A DNA stretch of 64,000 bases from Herbaspirillum robiniae (GTDB lineage Bacteria > Pseudomonadota > Gammaproteobacteria > Burkholderiales > Burkholderiaceae_D): the NCBI RefSeq assembly GCF_002213415.1, contig NZ_NJGU01000004.1, forward strand, positions 372,001-436,000, given 5' to 3'. The notes beneath the pieces are model-generated. The model was given only the letters and a program-made list of their open reading frames with translations, was not told the origin of the DNA and did no database searches. Shown here one piece after another: positions 50,434 through 60,965 of the stretch; position 1 is the stretch's first letter, and each line of letters begins with the position of its first letter. The position numbers and the translations under genes are program-made.

Positions 50434-53400
50434 TGCCGTCATCCGCATTGCGCTGCTGACGCACGCGCCCACCGACCTTGCCATGCTGACCAGCGCCCGC
50501 GCGCAGCTGCCGGACGATTTTCCGGCGGTGGCCGGCGTCGACCTGCAGCGCCTGCAGGGTGACACCGACGATGAGGGCGCGCCGCTGCGCACGCTGTCCG
50601 ACCTGCTGCGCGGCGAGCTCGCCGGCGCCGGCGTGATCGTGCTGCGGGTGCTGGGCAAGCTGTCCGCGGTGGCGGGCTTTCCCGAGCTGCTGCGCGCGGC
50701 GCGCAGCGAAGGGCGGCACCTGATCGTGCTCTCCGGCGCCGGCGAACCCGACGCGGAACTGGCTGCGGCCTCGACCGCGCCGGCTGACGTGCAGCAGCAG
50801 GCGCTGGCCTATTTCAACGGCGGCGGCAGCGTCAACCTGGCGCAGCTGCTGCGCTGCCTGTCCGACCGCCTGCTGTTGACCGGCTACGGCTACGAACCGG
50901 CGCAGGCCTTGCCGGAGCACGGCATCCATCATCCGGACCTGGAGCAGGGCGCCGGCATCGCCGACTGGCTGGCGCTGCGGGCGCAGGCTCCGGCCGGCAA
51001 GCCGGCGGTGGGCATCGTGTTCTACCGCGCGCACTGGCTGTCGGGCAACACCCGCTTCATCGACGCCCTGGTGGCGGCGCTGGAGGCGCGCGGCATGGAC
51101 GTGCTGCCGGTGTTCACCTCCTCGCTGCGCGCTTCCAACGCCGGGCGCGAAGCGCTGCCGCCGGCGCTGCATTATTTCGGCGGCGACGGCGGGCCGGCGT
51201 ATGTCGACCTGCTGATCAACACCACCTCGTTCGCCATGGGCGAGATCACCGCCGGCGGCGTCACGCCGGCCGGCTGGTCGGTGTCGGTGCTGGAGCAGTT
51301 GGGCCTGCCGGTGTTGCAGGCCATGACCAGCGGCATGACGCAGGCGCAGTGGGAGCAGTCCACGCGCGGCATGAACCCGCTGGACGCGGCCATGAACGTG
51401 GTGCTGCCCGAGTTCGACGGCCGCATCATCGGCGTGCCGTTGTCCTTCAAGCTGGCCGACGAGTCCGGCGCGGTCGAGTACCAGGCGCTGCCGGACCGCG
51501 TGCGCCGCATCGCCGGACTGGCGCAGCGCCTGGTGCGCCTGCGCAGCAAGCCCAACGCCGACAAGCGCATCGCCTTCATCTTCACCAACTCCAACAGCAA
51601 GGCCTCGCAGATCGGCAACGCCGTCGGCCTGGATGCGCCGGCCTCGCTGATGAAGGTGCTGCACGCGCTGCAAGCCGACGGCTATCGCGTCGGCGAGCTG
51701 CCGGCCACCGGCACCGCGCTGATCCACGAACTGGTGGACCGCTGCTCCTACGACGACATCATCCTCTCCGAAGACCAGCTGCGCCGCGCCGCCGCGCGCA
51801 TTCCGGCGGCGCGCTACGCGCAGTGGTTCGCCGCCTTGCCGGCCGCGTTGCAGGCGAAGATGCAGCGCCAGTGGGGCGAGGCGCCCGGCGTGGCCTATGT
51901 GCACGAGGATCATCTGGTGATCGCCGGCCTTGACCTGGGCAATGCCTTCGTCGCGCTGCAGCCGCCACGCGGCTACGGCATGGATCCGGACGCCATCTAC
52001 CACCAGCCCGACCTGCCGCCCACGCACCATTACTACGCGCTGTACCGCTGGCTGGACGAGGAGTGGGGCGCCGACGCCATCGTCCACGTGGGCAAGCACG
52101 GCACGCTGGAGTGGCTGCCGGGCAAGGGCGTGGGGCTGTCCGAAGAATGTTTCCCGGATGCGCTGCTGGGCGACGTGCCGCTGTTCTATCCCTTCATCAT
52201 CAACGACCCGGGCGAGGGCTCGCAGGCCAAGCGCCGTGCCCACGCCGTGGTGGTCGACCACCTGACGCCGCCGATGACCACCGCCGACAGCTACGGCGCG
52301 CTGGCCCAGCTGACGCAACTGGTGGACGAGTATTACCAGGTCGAGGTGCTGGATCCGTCCAAGCTGCCGCTGCTGCAACAGCAGATCTGGGAGCTGGTGC
52401 GCCAGACCAACCTGGACACCGACCTGCAGTTCAAGCTGCTGCATCACGACCATGATCATGACCACGATCACGGCCATGACCACGGTCACGGGCATCACCA
52501 TCACGACCACCATCATCATGCGCATGGCCATCACCACCATGACCACGGCCACGAGCATGATCATGCGCACCATCACCACGAAGACGGCGAGCTGCCGCAT
52601 GCGCTGAGCGAGCTCGACGGCGCCGGCGTGGCCCACCTGATCGAAGACCTGGACGGCTACCTGTGCGAGCTGGGCGCGGCGCAGATTCGCGACGGCCTGC
52701 ACATCCTCGGGCGCATGCCCGATGAGCAGCAGATGCCCGACATGCTGGTGGCGTTGACGCGCCTGCCCAACCAGGACGTGCCCGGCCTGCAGGAAGAAAT
52801 CGCGCGGCTGTTCGGCCTGTCGCTGGACATGCTGCTGGAGCACAAGGGCCGTCGCCTCAACATCGGCGACGCGCTGGCCCGCTGCGCCGGCCGCGCCGTG
52901 GTCACCCGCGCCGACGCCATTGAGGCCATCGACGCCCTGTGCGTGACGCTGATGCAGTCGCTGCAGGACGCCGCCTTCGACGAGGGCGCCATCGACGGCG
53001 TGTTGAAAACCGTCTTCGCCGAGCTCGACAAAGCCCCGGCCGACGACCAGCCGCGCCTGCAGCCGGCGCTGGCCAAAGCCCCCGGCAGCGTGCTGGGCGG
53101 CATGCGAGCGATGACGCGTCCGGCTGCGCTGAAGCCGGCGGCCGCGCCGAAGCCGGTTGCGGCAACGCCGGCCTCCGACTACAGCGGCCTGCGCCGGGTG
53201 CTGTCCTTCGCCTGCGCGCAGCTGGTGCCGCGCCTGCGCAGGACCGGCGAGGAAATCGGCAACCTGATGCAGGGCCTGCGCGGCGGCTACATCCCGGCCG
53301 GCCCCAGCGGCTCGCCCACGCGCGGCATGGCCCACATCCTGCCGACCGGGCGCAACTTCTATTCGGTCGACCCGCGCAGCGTGCCTTCGCAGTCGGCCTG

Positions 53401-54595
53401 GCGCGTCGGCCAGCAGCTGGCGCGCGAGGTGCTGGAGCGCCATGTGCGCGAAGCCGGCGGCTATCCGGAAAGCGTGGCCATCAGCATCTGGGGCACCAGC
53501 GCCATGCGCACCCACGGCGACGACGTCGCCCAGATCCTGGCGCTGATGGGCGCGCGTCCGGTCTGGCGTGCCGGCAACCGGCAGGTGGCGGGCGTCGAAC
53601 TGGTGCCGCTGGAAGAACTGCAGCGGCCGCGCATCGACGTCACCACGCGCATCAGCGGCTTCTTCCGCGACGCCTTCCCGCAACTGATCGAGTTGATCGA
53701 CGACGCCGTGCAACTGGCGATTGCCGCCGACGAGCCGCCGGACATGAACTTCGTGCGCCGCAACTACCTGCGCGAACTGGAGCAGTGGATGGAGCAGGGA
53801 TTCGGCCAGGCCGAGGCGGCCTCGCGCGCGGGCTACCGCGTCTTCGGCGCCAAGCCGGGCAGCTACGGCGCCGGCATCCTGCCGCTGATCCAGGAAAAGA
53901 ACTGGCAGGACCAGGCCGACTTCGCCGAGGCCTACATCAACTGGGGCGGTTACGCCTATGGCCGCAAGGTGCAGGGCGCCGACCAGCGCGACGCCTTCCG
54001 CCAGCGGCTGTCGGGCGTGCAGGTGGCGCTGCACAACCAGGACAACCGCGAGCACGACATCTTCGACAGCGACGACTACATGCAATACCACGGCGGCATG
54101 ATCGCCACCATCCGCGCGCTGTCGGGCCAGCAGCCGCGCCACTATTTCGGCGACAGCCACGACCCGTCGCGCGCCGCCGTGCGCGACCTGAAGGAAGAGA
54201 CGCTGCGCGTGTTCCGCTCGCGCGTGGTCAACCCCAAGTGGCTGGCCGGCATCCGCCGCCATGGCTACAAGGGCGGGTTGGAGCTCACCGCCACCGTCGA
54301 TTACCTGTTCGGCTACGACGCCACCGCGCAGGTGCTGGACGACTGGATGTACCAGCAACTGGCCGAGACCTACGGCTTTGACCCGGCGATGCGCGAGTTC
54401 CTCGAGCAGTCCAATCCCTGGGCCCAGAACGCCATCGCCGAGCGCCTGCTGGAAGCGGCCAGCCGCGGCATGTGGGAAAAGCCGGACGAACAGACGCTGG
54501 AGCGCCTGCGCCAGCTTTACCTGCACAGCGAGACCTTGCTGGAGGCGCGCGGCGAGACCGTGCGCGGCAGCGAACACACCAGGGACATGCAATGA
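50426..54595 (+). CDS. cobN: Cobaltochelatase subunit CobN with His-rich insert
   Basis: Large metal-chelatase subunit of 1389 residues that binds the corrin ring and inserts cobalt in the late-insertion (aerobic) pathway. Family segments include VHVGKHGTLEWLPGKGVGLS (~residue 553) and ITAGGVTPAGWSVSVLEQL. An unusual insert near residues 673-718 (52442-52579) has about 30 His in 46 residues, alternating with Asp and Gly. Typical CobN has no such tract. It is likely a cobalt store or delivery site. ATG 50426 overlaps the ferredoxin gene; the stop overlaps chlID (ATGA). Confidence 0.94.
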   Translation: MPDAVIRIALLTHAPTDLAMLTSARAQLPDDFPAVAGVDLQRLQGDTDDEGAPLRTLSDLLRGELAGAGVIVLRVLGKLSAVAGFPELLRAARSEGRHLIVLSGAGEPDAELAAASTAPADVQQQALAYFNGGGSVNLAQLLRCLSDRLLLTGYGYEPAQALPEHGIHHPDLEQGAGIADWLALRAQAPAGKPAVGIVFYRAHWLSGNTRFIDALVAALEARGMDVLPVFTSSLRASNAGREALPPALHYFGGDGGPAYVDLLINTTSFAMGEITAGGVTPAGWSVSVLEQLGLPVLQAMTSGMTQAQWEQSTRGMNPLDAAMNVVLPEFDGRIIGVPLSFKLADESGAVEYQALPDRVRRIAGLAQRLVRLRSKPNADKRIAFIFTNSNSKASQIGNAVGLDAPASLMKVLHALQADGYRVGELPATGTALIHELVDRCSYDDIILSEDQLRRAAARIPAARYAQWFAALPAALQAKMQRQWGEAPGVAYVHEDHLVIAGLDLGNAFVALQPPRGYGMDPDAIYHQPDLPPTHHYYALYRWLDEEWGADAIVHVGKHGTLEWLPGKGVGLSEECFPDALLGDVPLFYPFIINDPGEGSQAKRRAHAVVVDHLTPPMTTADSYGALAQLTQLVDEYYQVEVLDPSKLPLLQQQIWELVRQTNLDTDLQFKLLHHDHDHDHDHGHDHGHGHHHHDHHHHAHGHHHHDHGHEHDHAHHHHEDGELPHALSELDGAGVAHLIEDLDGYLCELGAAQIRDGLHILGRMPDEQQMPDMLVALTRLPNQDVPGLQEEIARLFGLSLDMLLEHKGRRLNIGDALARCAGRAVVTRADAIEAIDALCVTLMQSLQDAAFDEGAIDGVLKTVFAELDKAPADDQPRLQPALAKAPGSVLGGMRAMTRPAALKPAAAPKPVAATPASDYSGLRRVLSFACAQLVPRLRRTGEEIGNLMQGLRGGYIPAGPSGSPTRGMAHILPTGRNFYSVDPRSVPSQSAWRVGQQLAREVLERHVREAGGYPESVAISIWGTSAMRTHGDDVAQILALMGARPVWRAGNRQVAGVELVPLEELQRPRIDVTTRISGFFRDAFPQLIELIDDAVQLAIAADEPPDMNFVRRNYLRELEQWMEQGFGQAEAASRAGYRVFGAKPGSYGAGILPLIQEKNWQDQADFAEAYINWGGYAYGRKVQGADQRDAFRQRLSGVQVALHNQDNREHDIFDSDDYMQYHGGMIATIRALSGQQPRHYFGDSHDPSRAAVRDLKEETLRVFRSRVVNPKWLAGIRRHGYKGGLELTATVDYLFGYDATAQVLDDWMYQQLAETYGFDPAMREFLEQSNPWAQNAIAERLLEAASRGMWEKPDEQTLERLRQLYLHSETLLEARGETVRGSEHTRDMQ

Positions 54596-56616
54596 GCGCC
54601 GCTTTTCACCCTGCCGCCCACGCCGTCTATCCTTTCGCGGCCATCGTCGGCCAGCCGCTGCTGAAGCAGTCGCTGCTGCTGTGCGCGGTCGACCCCGGCA
54701 TCGGCGGCGTGCTGATCCGCGGCGACAAAGGAACGGCGAAGAGCACCGCCGCGCGCGGCCTGACGCAGGTGTTGCCGGCCATTGAGCGCATCGCCGGCTG
54801 CGCCTTCAACTGCGCGCCGGGGCTGCCTGCCGCCGCCTGCGAGCGCTGCAACGCGGCCGCCGGCCCGGCGGCGGCAGACGGCGAAGTGCCGTTCGTGACG
54901 CTGCCGCTGGGCGCCACCGAAGACCGCGTGCTCGGCACACTGGACCTGCAAAAGGCCTTGCAGGGCGCGCAGCGCGCCTTCCAGCCCGGTCTGTTGGCCA
55001 GCGCCCACCGCGGCATCCTCTATATCGACGAAGTCAACCTGCTGGCCGACCACCTGGTGGACGTGCTGCTGGACGTGGCCGCGATGGGCGTGAACTCGGT
55101 GCAGCGCGAGGGCCTGTCGGTGTCGCACCCGGCGCGCTTCACGCTGGTCGGCACGATGAACCTGGAAGAGGGCGACCTGCGCCCGCAGCTGCTGGACCGC
55201 TTCGGCCTGATGGTGGAAGTGGCCGCGCCGCAGGACAAGGCCGTGCGCGCCGAGGTGGTGCGCCGGCGCATCGCCTATGAAGCCGACCCGGTCGCTTTCG
55301 CCGCGCAATGGCAGGCGCAGCAGGACGCCCTGCGCGCGCAGGTGGCGCAGGCCCAGCGCCGGTTGCCGCAGGTTGCGCTGGACGACGCCATGCTGGAGCT
55401 GATCAGCCATTTGTGCTGCGAGTTCGAAGTCGCCAGCCTGCGCGCCGACATCGTCATGCACAAGACCGCGCGCGCCATCGCCGCGCTGGAGTCGCGTTCG
55501 CGCGTGACCCCCGACGACGTGCGCGCCGCCGCCCAGCTGGTGCTGCCGCATCGCCGCCGCCGCAAACCCTTCGAGCAGGCCGGCATGGACCAGGACAAGC
55601 TGGACGAGCTGGTCGATCAGGCGCGCGCGCCGCAGCCGCCGCAGCAGAATGCCGGTGAAGGCGGCAAAGACGGCGACCAGGACGAACAGCCGGAGCAATC
55701 CGGACCGGGCGACGACCGGCAAGGCCAAGGCGAGAACGACGGCGAGGGCGAAGGTGACGGCGGCGAGCAGACTTTCACCGTCGCCGCGGCGGGCGTCGCC
55801 CGCACGATCAGCGTCGAGGCCATGCCGGCTGCTGCGTCGCAGGCCGCGGCAGGCCGCCGCAGCGCGGTCAGCGACGCCAGGCGCGGCAGCGCGTCGCGCG
55901 CCGTGCCGGACGCCAATCCCGACCGCCTGGCCGTCGGCGCCACGCTGCGCAGCGCCGCCGTGCGCGGCGCGCTGGCCGACGATGCGCCGCACGACGGCAG
56001 TCTGCGCATCACCCCGGCCGACCTGCATCGCCAGGTGCGTAACGGCAAGAGCGCCAACCTGATCGTGTTCGTGGTCGACGCCTCCGGCTCGATGGCCGCG
56101 CAGCGCCGCATGGAGGCGGTCAAGGGCGCGGTGCTGGCATTGCTGACAGACGCCTACCAGCGGCGCGACCAGCTGGCGGTGATCGCTTTTCGCGGCGAAT
56201 CGGCGCAGGTCCTGCTGGAGCCGACCCGCAGCGTCGATTTGGCCGAGCAGGGCCTGCGCGAGCTGCCCACCGGCGGGCGCACGCCGCTGCCGCATGCGCT
56301 GCAGCTGGCGGTGCAATTGCTGGAAAAATCGGCGCAGCAGGAAGCGCCGCCGCTGCTGGTGATCCTCTCCGACGGCCGCGCCAACGTCGGCCTGCCCGGC
56401 AACGACGACGACCCCTGGCGGCAGACCCTGGCCGCGGCCCGACACCTGGCCCAGCGCGGCACGCCCGCGCTGGTGCTGGACACCGAGACCGGCTACATCC
56501 GCCTGGGCCGCGCGGCCCAGCTGGCCGAGGCGCTGGGCGCGCCGTGCCTGACCCTGGAACAACTGACCGGCGACGCCCTGGCGTTGACCGTGCGCGCGCA
56601 ACTGGGCGCACGCTGA
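54592..56616 (+). CDS. ChlI/ChlD-type chelatase ATPase subunit
   Basis: Fused AAA+ and von Willebrand protein of 674 residues. It has Walker [10 protein letters not shown] (~residue 43), Walker [12 protein letters not shown] (~141), a Pro/Gly/acidic linker (~345-395) and a VWA domain with MIDAS motif [11 protein letters not shown] (~492). It combines the roles of the I and D subunits of magnesium chelatase and replaces CobS/CobT as the motor for CobN. The start at ATG 54592 overlaps cobN by 4 bp, so subunits are made together. Confidence 0.92.
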   Translation: MSAAFHPAAHAVYPFAAIVGQPLLKQSLLLCAVDPGIGGVLIRGDKGTAKSTAARGLTQVLPAIERIAGCAFNCAPGLPAAACERCNAAAGPAAADGEVPFVTLPLGATEDRVLGTLDLQKALQGAQRAFQPGLLASAHRGILYIDEVNLLADHLVDVLLDVAAMGVNSVQREGLSVSHPARFTLVGTMNLEEGDLRPQLLDRFGLMVEVAAPQDKAVRAEVVRRRIAYEADPVAFAAQWQAQQDALRAQVAQAQRRLPQVALDDAMLELISHLCCEFEVASLRADIVMHKTARAIAALESRSRVTPDDVRAAAQLVLPHRRRRKPFEQAGMDQDKLDELVDQARAPQPPQQNAGEGGKDGDQDEQPEQSGPGDDRQGQGENDGEGEGDGGEQTFTVAAAGVARTISVEAMPAAASQAAAGRRSAVSDARRGSASRAVPDANPDRLAVGATLRSAAVRGALADDAPHDGSLRITPADLHRQVRNGKSANLIVFVVDASGSMAAQRRMEAVKGAVLALLTDAYQRRDQLAVIAFRGESAQVLLEPTRSVDLAEQGLRELPTGGRTPLPHALQLAVQLLEKSAQQEAPPLLVILSDGRANVGLPGNDDDPWRQTLAAARHLAQRGTPALVLDTETGYIRLGRAAQLAEALGAPCLTLEQLTGDALALTVRAQLGAR

Positions 56617-56636
56617 AGAACGAGAAGGAAACACAC

Positions 56637-57350
56637 ATGATCATCTGCATCGGCGCCGGCCCCGGCGACCATTCCTACCTGACCATGCGCGGCGCGGACC
56701 TGATCCGCAACGCCGATGTGGTGGCCGGTTTCAACGCCGTGGTGGACGTGGTGAAGGAACTGATCCCGCCCACCGCCGAGGTGGTGCTGATGGGCTACCG
56801 CGACCAGGTCGCGCAACTCGACCAGGTGGCCGCCATGCACCACGCCGGCAAGCGCTGCGTGGTGGTCTTCATGGGCGACATCCACTTCAGCGGCTTCCAG
56901 TACCTGGAGCGGGTCGAGCGCGCCTGCGGCCATCGGGTGGAAACCCTGCCGGGCATTTCCTCGGCGCAGATCCTCGCCTCGCGCGCGCGCGTCTGCTTCG
57001 ACGAGACCACCTTCATCACCTTCCATCGCCGCGGCGACCTGGAGCCCTTCAAGCGCCACCTGGTGCATGTGTTGAACGACGGCCGCAATGCCATCGTCAT
57101 CCCGTGCCCGTGGGACGCCGCGCGCTCCTTCATGCCGCGCCATATCGCCGCTTACCTGCTGCAGCAGGGCGTCGATCCCGAACATCCGACCGAGGTCTGG
57201 GAGAACCTGACCCGCGGCGACGCCGAGTGGCATGGCAAGCTGGCCGATTGCGTCGACCGGGAGTTCAGCGACATGAGCATCATGCTGATTCGCACCAAGA
57301 CGCCGATGGCAAGCCAGATCGAGCCGCCGCCGGTGAAGGAGGGCGTGTGA
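56637..57350 (+). CDS. cbiE: Precorrin-6Y/cobalt-precorrin-7 C5-methyltransferase (CbiE type)
   Basis: SAM-dependent methyltransferase of 237 residues with the tetrapyrrole-methylase start [20 protein letters not shown], the substrate loop [16 protein letters not shown] (~residue 77) and [13 protein letters not shown] (~103). The C15-methylating decarboxylase half (CbiT) found in CobL fusions is absent here, so it must be encoded elsewhere. It is followed without gap by the cbiX-cobH fusion. Confidence 0.82.
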   Translation: MIICIGAGPGDHSYLTMRGADLIRNADVVAGFNAVVDVVKELIPPTAEVVLMGYRDQVAQLDQVAAMHHAGKRCVVVFMGDIHFSGFQYLERVERACGHRVETLPGISSAQILASRARVCFDETTFITFHRRGDLEPFKRHLVHVLNDGRNAIVIPCPWDAARSFMPRHIAAYLLQQGVDPEHPTEVWENLTRGDAEWHGKLADCVDREFSDMSIMLIRTKTPMASQIEPPPVKEGV

Positions 57351-58978
57351 GCGGCGGCAGCCCAATGTCCGCCGTGGTGATCGCCGGCCACGGCAGCCGC
57401 GACCCGGATTCGCTGCGCGAGTTCGAGGCGCTGGTGGAACTGGTGCGCGAGCGCGCCGGCGCACGCATGGTGCGCCACGGCTACCTGGAGTTCGCCGCGC
57501 CGACGATCGCCGAGGCGGCGGCCGCCTGCGTGGCCGGGGGCGCGACCGAGGTCAGCGTGGTGCCCGGCGTGCTGCTGGGCGCGCGCCATGCCAAGAACGA
57601 CATGCCGGCCGAGCTGCTGGCGCTGGCGCAGCAATATCCGCAGGTCGATTTCCATTTCGGCGCGCCGATGGATTTGCATCCGCTGCTGCTGCAGCTGGCG
57701 CAACAACGGGTGGTGGAGGCCGAGGCGGCGTCGGCGGAGATCGTCAACCGCCAGGACAGCTGCCTGGTGCTGGTCGGCCGCGGCACCACCGACCCCGACG
57801 CCAACGGCGAAGTCGCCAAGCTGGGCCGCATGCTGCAGGAGGGCATGGGCTTCGGCGGCGTGCAGCTGTGCTTTTCCGGCACCGCCGCGCCGCTGGTGCG
57901 CGACGGCCTGGCGCAGGCGGCGGCACAGGGCTGGCAGCGCCTGGTGGTGCTGCCGTTCTTCCTGTTCGACGGGGTGCTGGTCAAGCGCATCTACGCCGCC
58001 GCCGACGAAGTGGCGCAGCGCGAGCCGCAGATGGAGGTATTGAAGGCGGGCTACCTGGGCGTGCATGCCCACGTCGCCGACGTCATGCTGGAACGCGCGG
58101 CCGAAGCGGTCGAGGGTCGCGCCGCGATGAACTGCACGCTGTGCAAGTACCGGGTGCAGATCGTCGGCTTCGAGCAGCAGGTGGGCGAGCCGCAGCGCGC
58201 GCATCACCTGCAGGTGCGCGACCTGTCGGCGCGCGAGAAACAGGCGCCGGCCACAGCACGCCGCACCGCGCCCTACGTGCCGCATCCGATCGAGGCCGAG
58301 AGCATGCGCATCATCGGCGAGGTCCGCGACTGGAGCGTGTTCCCGCCCGAGCACCTGACGGTGCTGCAGCGCCTGGTGCACACCAGCGGCGATTTCGCGG
58401 CGGCTGATGAATTGTATTTTTCCGCCGGTGCCGCCCAGGCCGGCATGCTGGCGCTGCTGCGCTGCAAGCGCGTGGTGACCGATGTGACGATGGTGCAGAC
58501 CGGGCTCAAGCGCCAGCTGCTGGAGCAGCTGGGCATCGAGACCTGGTGCGGCGTGCACGACCCCGAGTCGCACCTGATGGCGCAGACCCAGGGCATGACG
58601 CGCTCGGCTGCCGGCATCCGCCGCGCCTGGCAGAAGTTCGGCAACGACATGGTGCTGGCCATCGGCGACGCGCCCACCGCCATCACCGAAGCCACGCGCC
58701 TGATCCGCGAGCACGGCTGGCGGCCGCAGCTGGTGGTCGGCCTGCCGGTGGGCTTCGTCGGCACGCGCGAGAGCAAGGACGAGCTGCGCCGCTGCCTGCA
58801 GGTGCCGCGCATCACCAACGCCGGCACGCGCGGCGGCTCGCCCTGGGCGGCCACGGTCGTGAATGCGCTGATGATCGACGCGGTGGCCTGGCTGATCGCG
58901 CAGGAAGACATTCAGCAAGACGCGCAGCAAGAGGCCCGGGCAGGCGCCCAAGCACAGCCGCAGAAGGACCGCGCCTGA
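57347..58978 (+). CDS. Fusion of CbiX chelatase and precorrin-8X methylmutase
   Basis: Two-domain protein of ~540 residues. The N-terminal half is a CbiX-type sirohydrochlorin cobaltochelatase ([18 protein letters not shown]; two ferrochelatase-like repeats, second at [15 protein letters not shown], ~residue 145). The C-terminal ~210 residues are CobH/CbiC, which moves the methyl from C11 to C12; the signature [11 protein letters not shown] is near residue 378 and [14 protein letters not shown] near 493. The start is GTG 57347 (GGAGGG just upstream, overlap with the cbiE stop); ATG 57365 is also possible. Between the halves lies a Cys pair CTLCKYR (~residue 264). Confidence 0.88.
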   Translation: MSGGSPMSAVVIAGHGSRDPDSLREFEALVELVRERAGARMVRHGYLEFAAPTIAEAAAACVAGGATEVSVVPGVLLGARHAKNDMPAELLALAQQYPQVDFHFGAPMDLHPLLLQLAQQRVVEAEAASAEIVNRQDSCLVLVGRGTTDPDANGEVAKLGRMLQEGMGFGGVQLCFSGTAAPLVRDGLAQAAAQGWQRLVVLPFFLFDGVLVKRIYAAADEVAQREPQMEVLKAGYLGVHAHVADVMLERAAEAVEGRAAMNCTLCKYRVQIVGFEQQVGEPQRAHHLQVRDLSAREKQAPATARRTAPYVPHPIEAESMRIIGEVRDWSVFPPEHLTVLQRLVHTSGDFAAADELYFSAGAAQAGMLALLRCKRVVTDVTMVQTGLKRQLLEQLGIETWCGVHDPESHLMAQTQGMTRSAAGIRRAWQKFGNDMVLAIGDAPTAITEATRLIREHGWRPQLVVGLPVGFVGTRESKDELRRCLQVPRITNAGTRGGSPWAATVVNALMIDAVAWLIAQEDIQQDAQQEARAGAQAQPQKDRA

Positions 58979-60183
58979 TGGAAACCCCGGGCGAGCTGCA
59001 GCGCGCCGAGTACGACCTGTCGGTGCTCGCGCCCAACGGACTGCGGCGCGGCCGCAGCACCGGCAGCTGCGCCACGGCGGCGGTGCGTGCCGCGCTGTAC
59101 CGCCTGCTGGCCGGGATCCGCCTGGAGCGCACCGAGGTCAGCCTGCCGGACGGCCGGCACTACATCTCGGTGCCGGTGCAGCAGGCCGAACTGCTGGAGG
59201 AAGGATTGGCGCAGGCCGAGGTATTGAAGGACGGCGGCGACGACCCGGACAACACCCACGGCGCGACGATCTTCGCGCAGGTCAGGCGCAACGACGCGGG
59301 CGAGATCCGCTTCTTCGCCGGCGAAGGCGTGGGCACGGCCACCATGCCCGGCTTGCGGGTGGCGGTGGGCGAGCCCGCCATCAACCCGGTGCCGCGCGGC
59401 ATGATGCGCGCGGCGGTGGCGGAGGTGCTGGGCGAGCTCTGCCCGAGCGGGCGCGCCGGCGACGCCGGCTGGCTGGGGCAGGGCTTCGACCTGACCATCG
59501 GCTGCCGGGAAGGCCGGGCGATCGCGCCCAGGACCTTCAACCCCCGGCTGGGCATCGTCGGCGGCATTTCCATCCTGGGTACATCGGGCATCGTCGAGCC
59601 GATGTCGATGGCCTCGTGGATCGCCTCCATCGAGGTGTATATCCGGGTGGCGCTGGCCGATTGCGGCGAGGGCGACGTGGTGGCCTACCTGCCGGGCAAG
59701 ATCGGCCGCGGTTTCGTGGCGCAGGAGCTGGGCCTGCCGGACAAGCGCAGCGTGCAGATCGCCAATTTCCTGGGCGACGCGCTGGACTTCACCCAGCAGG
59801 CGCTGGCCGAGCAGGGCCGGCGGCTGCCGGTGCTGTGGCTGGCAGGCCATCCGGGCAAACTGGCCAAGGTGCTGGACGGCGTGTGGGACACGCACTCCAG
59901 CAAGAGCAACATGGCCATGCAGGGCGTGGCCCGCGTGGCGCAGAACATGAACGCGCCGCTCTATGTCTTCGACACGGAGCTGGTGCAGCAGATGAAGGAA
60001 GCCAATACGGTGGAAGCGGTAATCGAGCTGGTGCGCGGACGGGACGAGTCGCTGTCGCGCGCGCTGTGGACGGAGATCGAGGCGCGCATCGCGACGCTGG
60101 CGGCGGCGCGCGTGCCCCATGCCGATCGTGTGGAAGTGCGCCTGTTCGACCTGGACGGGCGGCAACTGGGAGCGGGCGCATGA
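58978..60183 (+). CDS. cbiD: Cobalt-precorrin-5B C1-methyltransferase
   Basis: Enzyme of 401 residues that methylates C1 in the early-cobalt route. Family motifs: GRSTGSCATAAVRAALYRL (~residue 24), DGGDDPDNTHGA (~84) and LGTSGIVEPMS (~200). CbiD is a marker of the anaerobic-type route. The start overlaps the previous stop (TGATG) and the stop overlaps the next start (ATGA). Confidence 0.92.
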   Translation: METPGELQRAEYDLSVLAPNGLRRGRSTGSCATAAVRAALYRLLAGIRLERTEVSLPDGRHYISVPVQQAELLEEGLAQAEVLKDGGDDPDNTHGATIFAQVRRNDAGEIRFFAGEGVGTATMPGLRVAVGEPAINPVPRGMMRAAVAEVLGELCPSGRAGDAGWLGQGFDLTIGCREGRAIAPRTFNPRLGIVGGISILGTSGIVEPMSMASWIASIEVYIRVALADCGEGDVVAYLPGKIGRGFVAQELGLPDKRSVQIANFLGDALDFTQQALAEQGRRLPVLWLAGHPGKLAKVLDGVWDTHSSKSNMAMQGVARVAQNMNAPLYVFDTELVQQMKEANTVEAVIELVRGRDESLSRALWTEIEARIATLAAARVPHADRVEVRLFDLDGRQLGAGA

Positions 60184-60965
60184 ACGGGGAGGTGAGGCAT
60201 GAAGACGCGATGTGCAAAGGCCGGCTCTCCGGCATCGGCGTCGGCCCCGGCCCGGCCGGCTACCTGCCGCTGGCGGCGCTGGACGCGCTGCGCGCGGCCG
60301 ATGTGATCTACCTGCCGCGCGCGCGCGGCGCAGACATGTCGGTGGCGCTGCAGTGCCTGGACGGCGTGGCGTTCGACCGCGGCCGCCTGCGCGAGATCGA
60401 GTTCAACATGGATCCGGACCGCCAGGTGCTGCAGGCGCACTATGCGCAGCTGGGCCGCGAGCTGGCCGCGCAACTGCGCGACGGCCTGCATGTGGCCTAC
60501 CTCACCATCGGCGATTCGCTGACCTATTCCACCTATGGCTACGTGCTGGCGGCGGTGCGCGACCTCTATCCGGACTGCGACTGCGTGACCTATCCCGGCA
60601 TCACCAGCTATGCGGCCGCGGCGTCGGCGCTGGAGTGGCCGCTGGGCGTGGGCAAGGAGCGCACGCTGATCCTGCCGTGCCCGGAAGACGCAGCCACGCT
60701 GCGCGCCGAGATCGAGAGCCACGACATCGTGGTGCTGATGAAGGTCGGCGCGCGCCTGCCATGGGTGCTGGAACTGCTGCGCGAGATGGATATCGCCCGG
60801 CATTGCGCCTTCGCCCGCCGCATCGGGCTGGAGGGCGAAGTGCTGGCGTCGGACCTGACGACGCTGGACGCGGCGCAGGCCAGCGGCTACCTGGCGGTGC
60901 TGCTGATCCGCAAGACGGCGCAGGACAAGCGCCATGTGCCCGAAGACATGAAAGGACAAACATGA
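60180..60965 (+). CDS. cobI: Precorrin-2 C20-methyltransferase
   Basis: SAM-dependent methyltransferase of 261 residues. The N-terminal glycine loop is SGIGVGPGPAGYLPLAALDA (~residue 17), the typical precorrin-2 motif is YLTIGDSLTYSTYGYVL (~107), and PGITSYAAAASALEWPL follows (~139). Could equally be called cbiL. Coupled on both sides by ATGA overlaps. Confidence 0.92.
   Translation: MNGEVRHEDAMCKGRLSGIGVGPGPAGYLPLAALDALRAADVIYLPRARGADMSVALQCLDGVAFDRGRLREIEFNMDPDRQVLQAHYAQLGRELAAQLRDGLHVAYLTIGDSLTYSTYGYVLAAVRDLYPDCDCVTYPGITSYAAAASALEWPLGVGKERTLILPCPEDAATLRAEIESHDIVVLMKVGARLPWVLELLREMDIARHCAFARRIGLEGEVLASDLTTLDAAQASGYLAVLLIRKTAQDKRHVPEDMKGQT

Noticed and set aside
52442..52579. CRISPR-like or tandem DNA repeat
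   Set aside because: The CAT/CAC-rich stretch is an in-frame His-rich segment of CobN, not a spaced repeat array.
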